Of a DNA stretch of 27,267 nt, positions 20,585 to 27,267 are shown piece after piece (position 1 is the stretch's first letter; each line of letters starts with the position of its first letter). A model generated the notes under the pieces. It had not been told where the DNA came from and ran no database searches. It saw only the letters and a program-made list of their open reading frames with translations. The stretch spans positions 1-27,267 of the forward strand of contig JACPVB010000062.1 in NCBI GenBank assembly GCA_016191985.1, written 5' to 3'. A program made the position numbers and the translations under genes. The DNA comes from Chloroflexota bacterium (GTDB taxonomy: Bacteria; Chloroflexota; Anaerolineae; Anaerolineales; Villigracilaceae).

Positions 20585-21994
20585 ATGTCTCAAGACTTAT
20601 TCGACCACGCCATGCACGAACGTATGAAAAGCGAAGCGCCGCTTGCTGCACGGATGCGTCCGCGCACACTGGAGGAATACATCGGCCAGGAACACATCGT
20701 GGGCGAAGGTAAACTTCTGCGCCGCGCCATCGAAGCAGATCGGTTGTTTTCGTCCATCATTTTGTGGGGGCCTCCCGGCACGGGCAAGACCACGCTTGCC
20801 CAGGTGATTGCAAACACAACCAAGAGTCACTTCGTGACCATTTCCGCCATCCTTGCGGGCAAGGCGGATTTGCGTGTGGTCATCGACGAAGCCCTCGAAC
20901 GCAGACGGCTTCATAATGAACGTACCATTCTCTTCGTGGATGAAGTCCACCGCTGGAACAAAGCCCAGCAGGATGCGCTTCTCCCCCACGTGGAAAACGG
21001 CACTTTCACTCTCATCGGCGCAACGACGGAGAACCCATATTTTGAAGTCATCAAGGCGCTGATCTCACGTTCCAGAGTTTTCCAACTGAGAAATTTAAAT
21101 CAAACCGAGACGGGGATTCTTCTCGACCGCGCCCTCTCTGACAAGGAACGCGGCTATGGAAACAAACGCATCGCACTGGACCTCGAAGCCCGCTCCCACT
21201 TAATTGAGGTTTCCTCAGGCGACGCAAGAAACGCGCTCAACGCCCTTGAATTGGCCGTGGAATCAACCGCACCGGACAAAGACGGCATCATTCATGTCAC
21301 TTTGGATGTAGCCCAGGAATCCATTCAACGCCGCGCCGTGCTTTATGACAAAGACGGTGACGCGCATTACGACACGATTTCAGCCTTTATAAAATCCATT
21401 CGCGGCTCAGACCCCGACGCAGCATTGTACTGGCTCGCAAAAATGATTTACGCTGGCGAAGATCCTAAATTCATCATCCGCCGCTTAATCATCCTCGCTG
21501 GCGAAGACATTGGTCTGGCAGACCCCATGGGGCTTGTTGTTGCATCCTCTGCCATGCAAGCATTTGAGTTCATCGGTTTACCGGAAGGGATTTATCCCAT
21601 TGTGGAAGCCACGCTCTATCTGGCTACTGCGCCCAAGTCCAACACGGCGGGGGCATATTTCAAGGCAATGAAGAAAATCGAAGATGAGGGGCAAATCTCC
21701 GTGCCCCGCCACCTCATGGATGGCAATCGTGATGCCGATGCAATGGGGCATGGCAGGGATTACGTTTATCCGCACGACAGCGAAGGTCATTTCACCCCAC
21801 AACAATATCTTCCCAAACGCCTGCTCGGCACTTATTTTTACGCGCCTTCAGAAGAAGGATATGAGTCTCAGGTCAAAGCACGGTTGGAGATGTGGCGTGA
21901 GGCGCAACGCAAGGTATTAAATATCGAACGCAGGGAACACGTCCCTGATTTGAGCGAAGAACAAATTCAGGAAATGAAACGGAAAATAAAATGA
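20585..21994 (+). CDS. rarA: Replication-associated recombination protein A (RarA/MgsA AAA+ ATPase)
   Basis: 469-aa clamp-loader-like AAA+ ATPase acting at stalled replication forks. N-terminal RPRTLEEYIGQEHIVG box (residues 26-40), Walker A GPPGTGKTT (62-70), Walker B ILFVDE (115-120) followed by VHRWNKAQQDALLP, sensor 1 GATTENP, and arginine-finger region ISRSRVF. The C-terminal half is the tetramerisation domain (EDIGLADPMGLVVASSAMQAFEFIGLPEG). Length is slightly above the usual ~440 residues. Most family members have HRFNK; here it is HRWNK. Transcription is likely leaderless. Its TGA overlaps the next start (ATGA), so rarA and an envelope acyltransferase are translationally coupled, an unexpected pairing with no obvious functional link. 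Confidence 0.95.
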   Translation: MSQDLFDHAMHERMKSEAPLAARMRPRTLEEYIGQEHIVGEGKLLRRAIEADRLFSSIILWGPPGTGKTTLAQVIANTTKSHFVTISAILAGKADLRVVIDEALERRRLHNERTILFVDEVHRWNKAQQDALLPHVENGTFTLIGATTENPYFEVIKALISRSRVFQLRNLNQTETGILLDRALSDKERGYGNKRIALDLEARSHLIEVSSGDARNALNALELAVESTAPDKDGIIHVTLDVAQESIQRRAVLYDKDGDAHYDTISAFIKSIRGSDPDAALYWLAKMIYAGEDPKFIIRRLIILAGEDIGLADPMGLVVASSAMQAFEFIGLPEGIYPIVEATLYLATAPKSNTAGAYFKAMKKIEDEGQISVPRHLMDGNRDADAMGHGRDYVYPHDSEGHFTPQQYLPKRLLGTYFYAPSEEGYESQVKARLEMWREAQRKVLNIERREHVPDLSEEQIQEMKRKIK

Positions 21995-23967
21995 AGTTAA
22001 CCTATCGAGCAGATATAGATGGGGTAAGAGCCATTGCGGTTTTAGCAGTCCTTTTTTATCACGCGGATATCAAATCCTTTTCCGGAGGATATGTCGGAGT
22101 TGATATCTTCTTTGTCATCTCTGGATACCTGATTACAACGATCATCCTCAGGGAATTGGATGATAATGAATTTTCACTTGCCAGGTTTTACGAACGCCGT
22201 ATTCGGCGAATTTTCCCGGCGCTCTTCACGATTCTCACGGCCACTTTGCTTGTCAGTAGTATTTTTTTCTCCGCCAATGAGTTTCAAGAATTTGGCAAAA
22301 GCCTGGTGGCAACAACATTTTTTTCCTCCAATATCCTATTCTGGACGCAATCAGGTTACTTTGAGGGACCGTCTGAACTAAAGCCTCTCCTGCACACGTG
22401 GTCGCTTGCAGTCGAGGAGCAATACTATATCTTCTTTCCTCTGCTCCTTGCCTTTCTTGCCCGGTATCTGCGTCCCAGGCTTGCATTTGTGCTAACAGGG
22501 ATTGCCTTTGCATCCTTCGCATTAAATCTATATGGTATAAACCACGACCCGTCCGGGGCATTTTACCTTGTCCACATGCGAGTTTGGGAGCTATTAATCG
22601 GAAGCATTCTGGCGACAAAAATTATTTCCACAAAAATCAACCCGTTCATCTATAATTTACTGGGCGGGATTGGTCTGGGAATGTTGATTGCCCCCATTTT
22701 TCTATACACAACCGACACCCCTTTCCCGGGCATGGCCGCCACTTTGCCCACCCTGGGAACGGCGCTGGTTATCTACAGCGGTGACGAAAACAAGACCGTG
22801 GTTGGACGAATTCTAAGTTTTTGGCCTCTTGTTTTCATTGGACAAATATCGTATTCGCTTTATCTCTTGCATTGGCCTTTTATTGTCTTTGCCAAATATT
22901 ATGCCATCCTGGAATTAAAGCCGATTGAAATTGCCATAATACTGTTTGCGATTCTTATCTTATCCACTCTTTCCTGGCGGTTTATAGAAACTCCGTTTAG
23001 GCAAAGGACATTCCTCAAGCGCCGTAGCATTTTTCAATTCGCGACCATCACTATGCTATTGATAATGTCTATCGGATCCATCATTTACTTGAAGGGTGGG
23101 CTGCCTAATCGTTTCTCCTCAAGGCAGGCAGCCATCACCCAAAACACAGACGTACAATGGAAAAACTGGGGCAAATGCGACCTAGACCCAGACAGTTTGC
23201 CATCTCCTCTGGAGCTATGTGCAATTGGAGCAAACACAAGTAAGCCGGTGTTTTTATTGTGGGGTGATTCTCACGCGCGTGCATTAGCAACGTCTGTGCA
23301 CATTTCAGCTTCGCAAGCGAATAAGACCGGCGTTGTGGCATATACATCCGGTTGCCCGCCTTTATTAGGGATTGACCGAGAAGGGCAAAAACCTTGCGGC
23401 GTATTCAATACGACCATCATAGATTACATCCGAGACCACCCAAATCTGGAGACCATTATTCTGGCATCCAGGTGGGCATTGTCAGCGGAAGGAACTCGTT
23501 ATAAAAATGAAGAAGGCAAAAGTCTCATACTCGTAAATGCAGCAATCGGTCCAACAGAAACAGATACTAATGCCGCCTTATTCGAATTGGGGCTTAATCA
23601 AACAGTCAACACACTGCTTGCGATGGGTCGAAGGGTTGTCATCATTACCCAGGTTCCTGAAATTGGTTACGATGTTCCCTCCGCATTCTCGATCGCGCAG
23701 CGCACAGGCAGGGATCTGAATAAAATCATCTCGCCTTCATTCAATGACTATCTTGATAGAAACAGGATCGTTACGGTTGCCATTGTGTCGGTGGCTACTA
23801 ATAACAATGTGGAAATCGTCGAACCTTCAAAGGCGTTATGCACAGAGGAAATCTGCCTTGTAGTAAGCGGCGAACAGCCTCTTTACCGGGACGACGATCA
23901 TCTTTCCACATTTGGTGCTCAATACATATCCCATATTTTCGACCCTGTGTTTGAAGGCCTTCGTTGA
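21991..23967 (+). CDS. AT3-SGNH O-acyltransferase (OafA-like), paralogue 1
   Basis: 658-aa membrane acyltransferase with an N-terminal AT3 domain of about ten helices (residues 1-350) joined by an eleventh helix to an extracytoplasmic SGNH domain (about 390-658). AT3 motif R13-x10-H24 in a DIDGVRAIAVL context; SGNH catalytic Ser in GDSH (425-428) and the Asp/His pair in D634-x-x-H637. Proteins of this build O-acetylate sugars of LPS, capsule, peptidoglycan or exopolysaccharide: AT3 carries the acyl group across, the SGNH domain transfers it. The start overlaps the rarA stop. It is a clear paralogue of the gene at 24224. Confidence 0.92.
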   Translation: MKLTYRADIDGVRAIAVLAVLFYHADIKSFSGGYVGVDIFFVISGYLITTIILRELDDNEFSLARFYERRIRRIFPALFTILTATLLVSSIFFSANEFQEFGKSLVATTFFSSNILFWTQSGYFEGPSELKPLLHTWSLAVEEQYYIFFPLLLAFLARYLRPRLAFVLTGIAFASFALNLYGINHDPSGAFYLVHMRVWELLIGSILATKIISTKINPFIYNLLGGIGLGMLIAPIFLYTTDTPFPGMAATLPTLGTALVIYSGDENKTVVGRILSFWPLVFIGQISYSLYLLHWPFIVFAKYYAILELKPIEIAIILFAILILSTLSWRFIETPFRQRTFLKRRSIFQFATITMLLIMSIGSIIYLKGGLPNRFSSRQAAITQNTDVQWKNWGKCDLDPDSLPSPLELCAIGANTSKPVFLLWGDSHARALATSVHISASQANKTGVVAYTSGCPPLLGIDREGQKPCGVFNTTIIDYIRDHPNLETIILASRWALSAEGTRYKNEEGKSLILVNAAIGPTETDTNAALFELGLNQTVNTLLAMGRRVVIITQVPEIGYDVPSAFSIAQRTGRDLNKIISPSFNDYLDRNRIVTVAIVSVATNNNVEIVEPSKALCTEEICLVVSGEQPLYRDDDHLSTFGAQYISHIFDPVFEGLR

Positions 23968-24223
23968 GTTTATCTTTTTGATAGAAAACGGTTCCACAAG
24001 GGTAAAATCAGGCAACTTAACTATGATTCGGGTGCAGGCCAGATGTAAGCAATAAACTGTAGTTTCGCCTTTTTATGGTTTATGCGAAATTTTCTGGAAA
24101 GCGCCTACCATATATGGTTTTTTGGTTTTTCACAAACCGCCAAATATGGTACTTGAACAAAATTGGCGAAAGTCCAGCAATGAATAAAGAAGAATAAACA
24201 AGGTTTAATATGGTGAATTCATA
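23968..24223. other. AT-rich intergenic region with nested inverted repeats
   Basis: No gene. Outer arms TTTCGCC (24063-24069) / GGCGAAA (24165-24171) enclose a stem-loop with ACCATAT (24107-24113) / ATATGGT (24144-24150) and an inner TTTGG/CCAAA or GGTTT/AAACC hairpin. A ~256-bp spacer between two paralogues otherwise joined to short-gap genes suggests a separate promoter for the second gene, but no convincing -35/-10 pair was found. Confidence 0.45.
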
Positions 24224-26218
24224 ATGAAACTAAATTATCGAGAAGATATTGATGGCCTTAGGGCTATTTCAGTTTTGGCAGTTGTCCTTAATCATGCAGG
24301 GATCGGCCTATTTGCCGGGGGATATATTGGAGTGGACGTTTTTTTTGTGATCTCCGGTTATCTGATTACCTCGATTATTGCCAGAGAAATCCAGTCGAAC
24401 GAATTTTCGTTGATTAAGTTTTACGAACGCAGAATCCGCCGTATCCTTCCCGCTCTTTTTGGGTTGGTTGCCTTTACAGTTTTAGTATGCACGGTAATTT
24501 ACGGCGCTGAAAAATTCAAGACCTTTGGTAAAAGCCTCATTGCAACAACTTTGTTCGCTTCGAATTTTAATTTCTGGAAGGAGTCAGGTTATTTCGATGC
24601 GCCCTCCCAGTTGAAACCCCTTCTTCACACCTGGTCGCTTGCGGTTGAAGAACAGTTCTATATCTTTTTCCCCTTATTCATGGCCCTGTTATATCGCGTC
24701 GTCCGTGAACGGGCCCGTGTTATTTTGCTTATGACAGCATTGCTCTCTTTCGGCGGGAGCATTTATCTCGTTTCCAAAGATCCGTCAGCGGCTTTTTATC
24801 TCGCACCCACGCGTGCCTGGGAACTCCTGGCAGGTGGTCTGTTGGCGCTAAATCTCATACCACAAGGATTTGGCAGAAAATACAACGGCATCGTAGGGCT
24901 GGCCGGCCTCGCCATGGTCTTAATTCCAGTTTTTCAATATACCGAGAATACATTATTTCCGGGGGTATCGGCTCTGCCACCTGTATTGGGCGCCATGCTC
25001 ATCATTTTCAGCGGGCAGGAAAATGGCTCCCCTGCTAGGCAATTGCTCAGCTTTCCCCCGCTCGTATTCATCGGCAAGATATCATATTCGCTTTATCTCT
25101 GGCATTGGCCAATGATCATCTTCACTAAGTATTACTTGATCCGTCCAGTGACACCCATAGAACTGGGGATTTTGCTTGTCGCCATCATCGTTGTGTCAAC
25201 ACTTTCATGGCGCTTTATTGAATCTCCCTTCCGCTCCAGGCAGTTCCTATCCACCCGCCAGATTTATGCAGTGGCTGCCAGTGGAATGGCGCTTATGCTC
25301 CTGGCTGGCGGAAGCATTTATTATTTCAAGGGGTTTCCCAAACGCCCGGGAGTTGAATATCTGGCTATTGACACCAAAAAGGAAGAAATCTGGTTATACA
25401 AGGGATGCAACGTTAATCAAACGGATAACCCCAATGAAATTACACCATGCCGCATCGGAGGCAGTCCACAGCCACCTTCCTTTTTAGTTTGGGGAGATTC
25501 ACATACGCCCACGTACGGCAAAGCCATACACAGTTCGGCAGCTCAATACGGGGTTTCAGGGATATTAACGTTTGCCAACGGATGTCCTTCACTGTTGAAT
25601 GTGGATCCTATTCCTCAGTCCACCGAGATCCCTTGCGGGAATTACAATCAAATGGTATTGGCCTACTTGCGACAACATCCTGAGATCAATACGGTTATTC
25701 TTGCAAGCCGATGGACAATCCGGATAGAAAGTACGCGATATAAGCAGGAAGAAGGCGTGATAATTCGCCTCACCGATACCCTTAACCAGGCCCCAAAAAC
25801 GGCTTCGAGTGAATATATATTTAAGCTTGGTCTTACCCGAACCATCACAACCCTGCAAGAAATGGGACGTGATGTGATTATCATCGCGCCGCTACCGGAA
25901 ATCGGGTACGATGTGCCCTCCGCAACTTTTATTGCAAGCCGCACAGGGCGTGATGTTAACCAGATTATTGCTCCATCCCAGGAGGAGTATCTAAAGAGGA
26001 ATCGAAGAGCGCTTGAGATCCTGGAAGATTACAAGAAGAAGTATGGAATTCAGGTTATCGAGCCCTGGAAGGCTCTCTGTCAGGGAGGCTACTGCCGCGC
26101 GGCAGTTGATGGGATTCCACTCTATAGGGATGATGACCACCTTTCCGTCTTCGGGTCTGAATATATTTCTTCCATCTTTGACAGTCTTTTTGAATCTATG
26201 AATCAAGCGAGCAAATAA
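24224..26218 (+). CDS. AT3-SGNH O-acyltransferase (OafA-like), paralogue 2
   Basis: 664 aa, same architecture as the gene at 21991: AT3 domain with R13-x10-H24 in a DIDGLRAISVL context, SGNH domain with GDSH at residues 424-427 and D636-x-x-H639. The two proteins stay similar along their whole length by eye (EEQ-YIFFPL, FYERRIRRI, FIGQISYSLYLLHWP versus FIGKISYSLYLWHWP), indicating a tandem duplication that has diverged. The start follows GGTGAATTCATA, a weak ribosome-binding site. It may act on a different sugar or position from its paralogue. A histidine phosphatase begins 1 nt after its stop. Confidence 0.92.
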   Translation: MKLNYREDIDGLRAISVLAVVLNHAGIGLFAGGYIGVDVFFVISGYLITSIIAREIQSNEFSLIKFYERRIRRILPALFGLVAFTVLVCTVIYGAEKFKTFGKSLIATTLFASNFNFWKESGYFDAPSQLKPLLHTWSLAVEEQFYIFFPLFMALLYRVVRERARVILLMTALLSFGGSIYLVSKDPSAAFYLAPTRAWELLAGGLLALNLIPQGFGRKYNGIVGLAGLAMVLIPVFQYTENTLFPGVSALPPVLGAMLIIFSGQENGSPARQLLSFPPLVFIGKISYSLYLWHWPMIIFTKYYLIRPVTPIELGILLVAIIVVSTLSWRFIESPFRSRQFLSTRQIYAVAASGMALMLLAGGSIYYFKGFPKRPGVEYLAIDTKKEEIWLYKGCNVNQTDNPNEITPCRIGGSPQPPSFLVWGDSHTPTYGKAIHSSAAQYGVSGILTFANGCPSLLNVDPIPQSTEIPCGNYNQMVLAYLRQHPEINTVILASRWTIRIESTRYKQEEGVIIRLTDTLNQAPKTASSEYIFKLGLTRTITTLQEMGRDVIIIAPLPEIGYDVPSATFIASRTGRDVNQIIAPSQEEYLKRNRRALEILEDYKKKYGIQVIEPWKALCQGGYCRAAVDGIPLYRDDDHLSVFGSEYISSIFDSLFESMNQASK

Positions 26219-26219
26219 T

Positions 26220-26852
26220 ATGCCACTTTTATTACTCATCCGTCACGGTGAAAACGATTATGTCAAGACAGGGAAAATGGCAGGAAGGATTCCCGGCGTG
26301 CATCTTAATGAAAAGGGGCAGAAGCAGGCCCAGGCGTTGGGTGAGGCGTTGAAGGATATCCCTCTCAAGGCCGTTTATTCGAGTCCGCTGGAGAGGGCGA
26401 TGGAGACGGCCAATCCGATCGCTGAGTCACATAAGCTAAAAATCCAGCAGGAACCAGACCTGATGGATACAAACGTTGGAAAGTGGCAGGGACGTTCGTG
26501 GAAGGTCTTGCGGCTGACAAAGACCTGGAAGATCGTGCAAAATGCGCCATCGCGTTTTAGATTCCCTAACGGTGAATCGTTTCCTGAAACACAGTTGCGA
26601 ATTGTAAATGTGCTTGAGCGTGTGATACAAACCCATAAAAAACCGCAGGATGTCATCGCGGTCGTCTTTCACGCAGACCCGATCAAACTGGCGGTCTCGC
26701 ATTTCCTTGGCTTGCCGCTTGATCACTTTCAACGCCTGGGATGCGATACGGGCTCGTTGACGATGCTGCATGTGGGCGAATCCGGGGCACACTTGGTAAA
26801 GTTGAACCAGCGTCCGCCGTTTGATTTTCTGCCGAAAGCGAAGCAAAAATAA
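26220..26852 (+). CDS. Histidine phosphatase (phosphoglycerate mutase-like, MSMEG_4193 type)
   Basis: 210-aa branch of the histidine phosphatase superfamily. Phospho-accepting R8-H9-G10 in LLIRHGEN, the GRIPGVHLNEKGQKQAQAL segment, YSSPLERAMETA, and the second His in FHADPIKLAVSHFLGLP. The normally Glu-containing LxExxxG segment reads LMDTNVGKWQG, with Asp in that position. The combination resembles the TIGR03848 MSMEG_4193 group rather than glycolytic mutases. A small phosphorylated metabolite is the likely substrate, unknown here. Its TAA overlaps the next ATG. Confidence 0.88.
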   Translation: MPLLLLIRHGENDYVKTGKMAGRIPGVHLNEKGQKQAQALGEALKDIPLKAVYSSPLERAMETANPIAESHKLKIQQEPDLMDTNVGKWQGRSWKVLRLTKTWKIVQNAPSRFRFPNGESFPETQLRIVNVLERVIQTHKKPQDVIAVVFHADPIKLAVSHFLGLPLDHFQRLGCDTGSLTMLHVGESGAHLVKLNQRPPFDFLPKAKQK

Positions 26853-27106
26853 TGGCAAAATTAAAACTGGACCTGCACGAGATTTACAATCGGGGCAAGG
26901 AAATTGACTCTGAATTAAATCGAATCGTGGAGGAAGCCATTGATCGAAAGATCAAACTGGTAGAAATCATCCCCGGCAAAGGCAGCGGGCAACTTAAGAA
27001 AAAAGTTTTGAGATTCTTAAATCAAGGTCATATCAAAAAGCTATATCATCGCGTGGAAAAGGATGATAAAAATTTCGGGCGGATATTTATTCATTTTCGA
27101 TTTTAG
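26852..27106 (+). CDS. Small Smr-domain protein
   Basis: 84 aa consisting of a lone Smr domain. The DLHE motif (residues 7-10) replaces DLHG, and PGKGSG (41-46) takes the place of HGxG. Smr domains, best known from MutS2, act as endonucleases or nucleic-acid binders, in ribosome rescue or recombination. Loss of the His in HGxG (here Pro) suggests this is a divergent, possibly binding-only member. It is coupled to the phosphatase gene by an overlapping TAATG. Confidence 0.85.
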   Translation: MAKLKLDLHEIYNRGKEIDSELNRIVEEAIDRKIKLVEIIPGKGSGQLKKKVLRFLNQGHIKKLYHRVEKDDKNFGRIFIHFRF

Positions 27107-27114
27107 TTATTGAT

Positions 27115-27193
27115 GTCATTGCGAGCGCAAGTCACGAAGCAATCTCCAAGCTATTCAGATTGCTTCGTGACAACAAACGCTCCCCGCAATGAC
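27115..27193. repeat. Palindromic dispersed-type repeat
   Basis: Outer ends GTCATTGCGAGCG (27115-27127) and the complementary CGC...CGCAATGAC (ending 27193) surround a perfect 15-nt inverted pair GTCACGAAGCAATCT (27131-27145) / AGATTGCTTCGTGAC (27157-27171) with an 11-nt loop. It is 79 bp with no coding capacity. The GTCATTGCGAG...GAAGCAATC wording is familiar from widely dispersed intergenic repeats in several bacterial phyla. It lies between convergent genes. Confidence 0.75.
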
Positions 27194-27198
27194 TTATT

Positions 27199-27267
27199 TT
27201 ATTTCCACAACTTTGCCAGCTCGTTCAACGATTTATAATACGGCTCGATGCTGGGGATGTAATGCCG
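27199..27267 (-). CDS. C-terminal end of an unrecognised protein (runs off the window)
   Basis: Reading the minus strand inward from the window edge, frame RHYIPSIEPYYKSLNELAK... continues for 22 codons to a TAA at 27199-27201. The stop sits 5 nt past the palindromic repeat, and the frame shows coding-like composition, so it is probably the tail of a real gene convergent with the Smr gene. The fragment is too short to name; ends of this form occur in sugar kinases, among others, but that is only a guess. Confidence 0.5.
   Translation of the reverse strand, partial: RHYIPSIEPYYKSLNELAKLWK

Noticed and set aside
1..27267. CRISPR array, prophage, transposase or toxin-antitoxin locus
   Set aside because: No regular direct repeats with spacers, no phage or transposase genes, and no small toxin-antitoxin pair were seen.

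Overview
The window is a gene-dense bacterial chromosome segment, by eye near 50% GC, with short operons and no rRNA, tRNA, CRISPR array, transposase or phage gene that I can see. Gene content and the abundance of palindromic intergenic repeats fit a member of Chloroflexota (Anaerolineae-like). This is an inference from general resemblance, since no phylogenetic marker such as 16S rRNA is present.

Layout. (1) 1-4770 is a metal-handling block: the tail of a FeoB ferrous-iron transporter, a Tat-exported two-domain multicopper oxidase, a ZIP metal transporter with an extra N-terminal domain, then a zinc-efflux operon (SmtB/CzrA-type sensor, CzcN-like membrane methyltransferase, CDF exporter) with a readable promoter and operator. 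(2) 4780-8616 is a divergent pair of units around a 20-bp-arm palindrome: an anchored alpha/beta hydrolase to the left, and a membrane protein, small winged-helix regulator and ABC exporter to the right. (3) 8620-11515 is a same-strand run: monooxygenase-fold protein, ChrA chromate transporter, hotdog thioesterase, membrane acyltransferase. (4) 11512-15201 holds a glycosyltransferase on the minus strand and, divergently, two coupled envelope proteins of unknown function, the second with an exported beta-propeller and a cytoplasmic zinc ribbon. (5) 15298-20425, all on the minus strand, is a second iron locus: dtxR-feoA-feoB(G domain)-feoB(membrane domain)-feoC as one operon, followed downstream by a CBS-domain gene with its own promoter, and preceded by a structured ~490-bp intergenic region and a second DtxR paralogue. 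(6) 20585-27106 on the plus strand has rarA, two large paralogous AT3-SGNH O-acyltransferases, a histidine phosphatase and a small Smr protein. The last bases hold the tail of an unrecognised minus-strand gene.

How it fits together. Two thirds of the annotatable biology concerns metals: ferrous iron uptake (two feo loci), copper-dependent oxidation, divalent metal import by ZIP, zinc efflux, chromate transport, and two DtxR regulators whose visible metal ligands are complementary (one keeps the primary site, the other the ancillary site). The rest is mostly cell-envelope modification (three AT3 acyltransferases, a GT4 glycosyltransferase, the propeller/zinc-ribbon pair) and export.

The most unusual points are the natural split of FeoB at its domain border, the complementary DtxR pair, the propeller/zinc-ribbon membrane protein with its coupled partner, the symmetric divergent promoter at 5766-5812, and the structured region 19360-19712.
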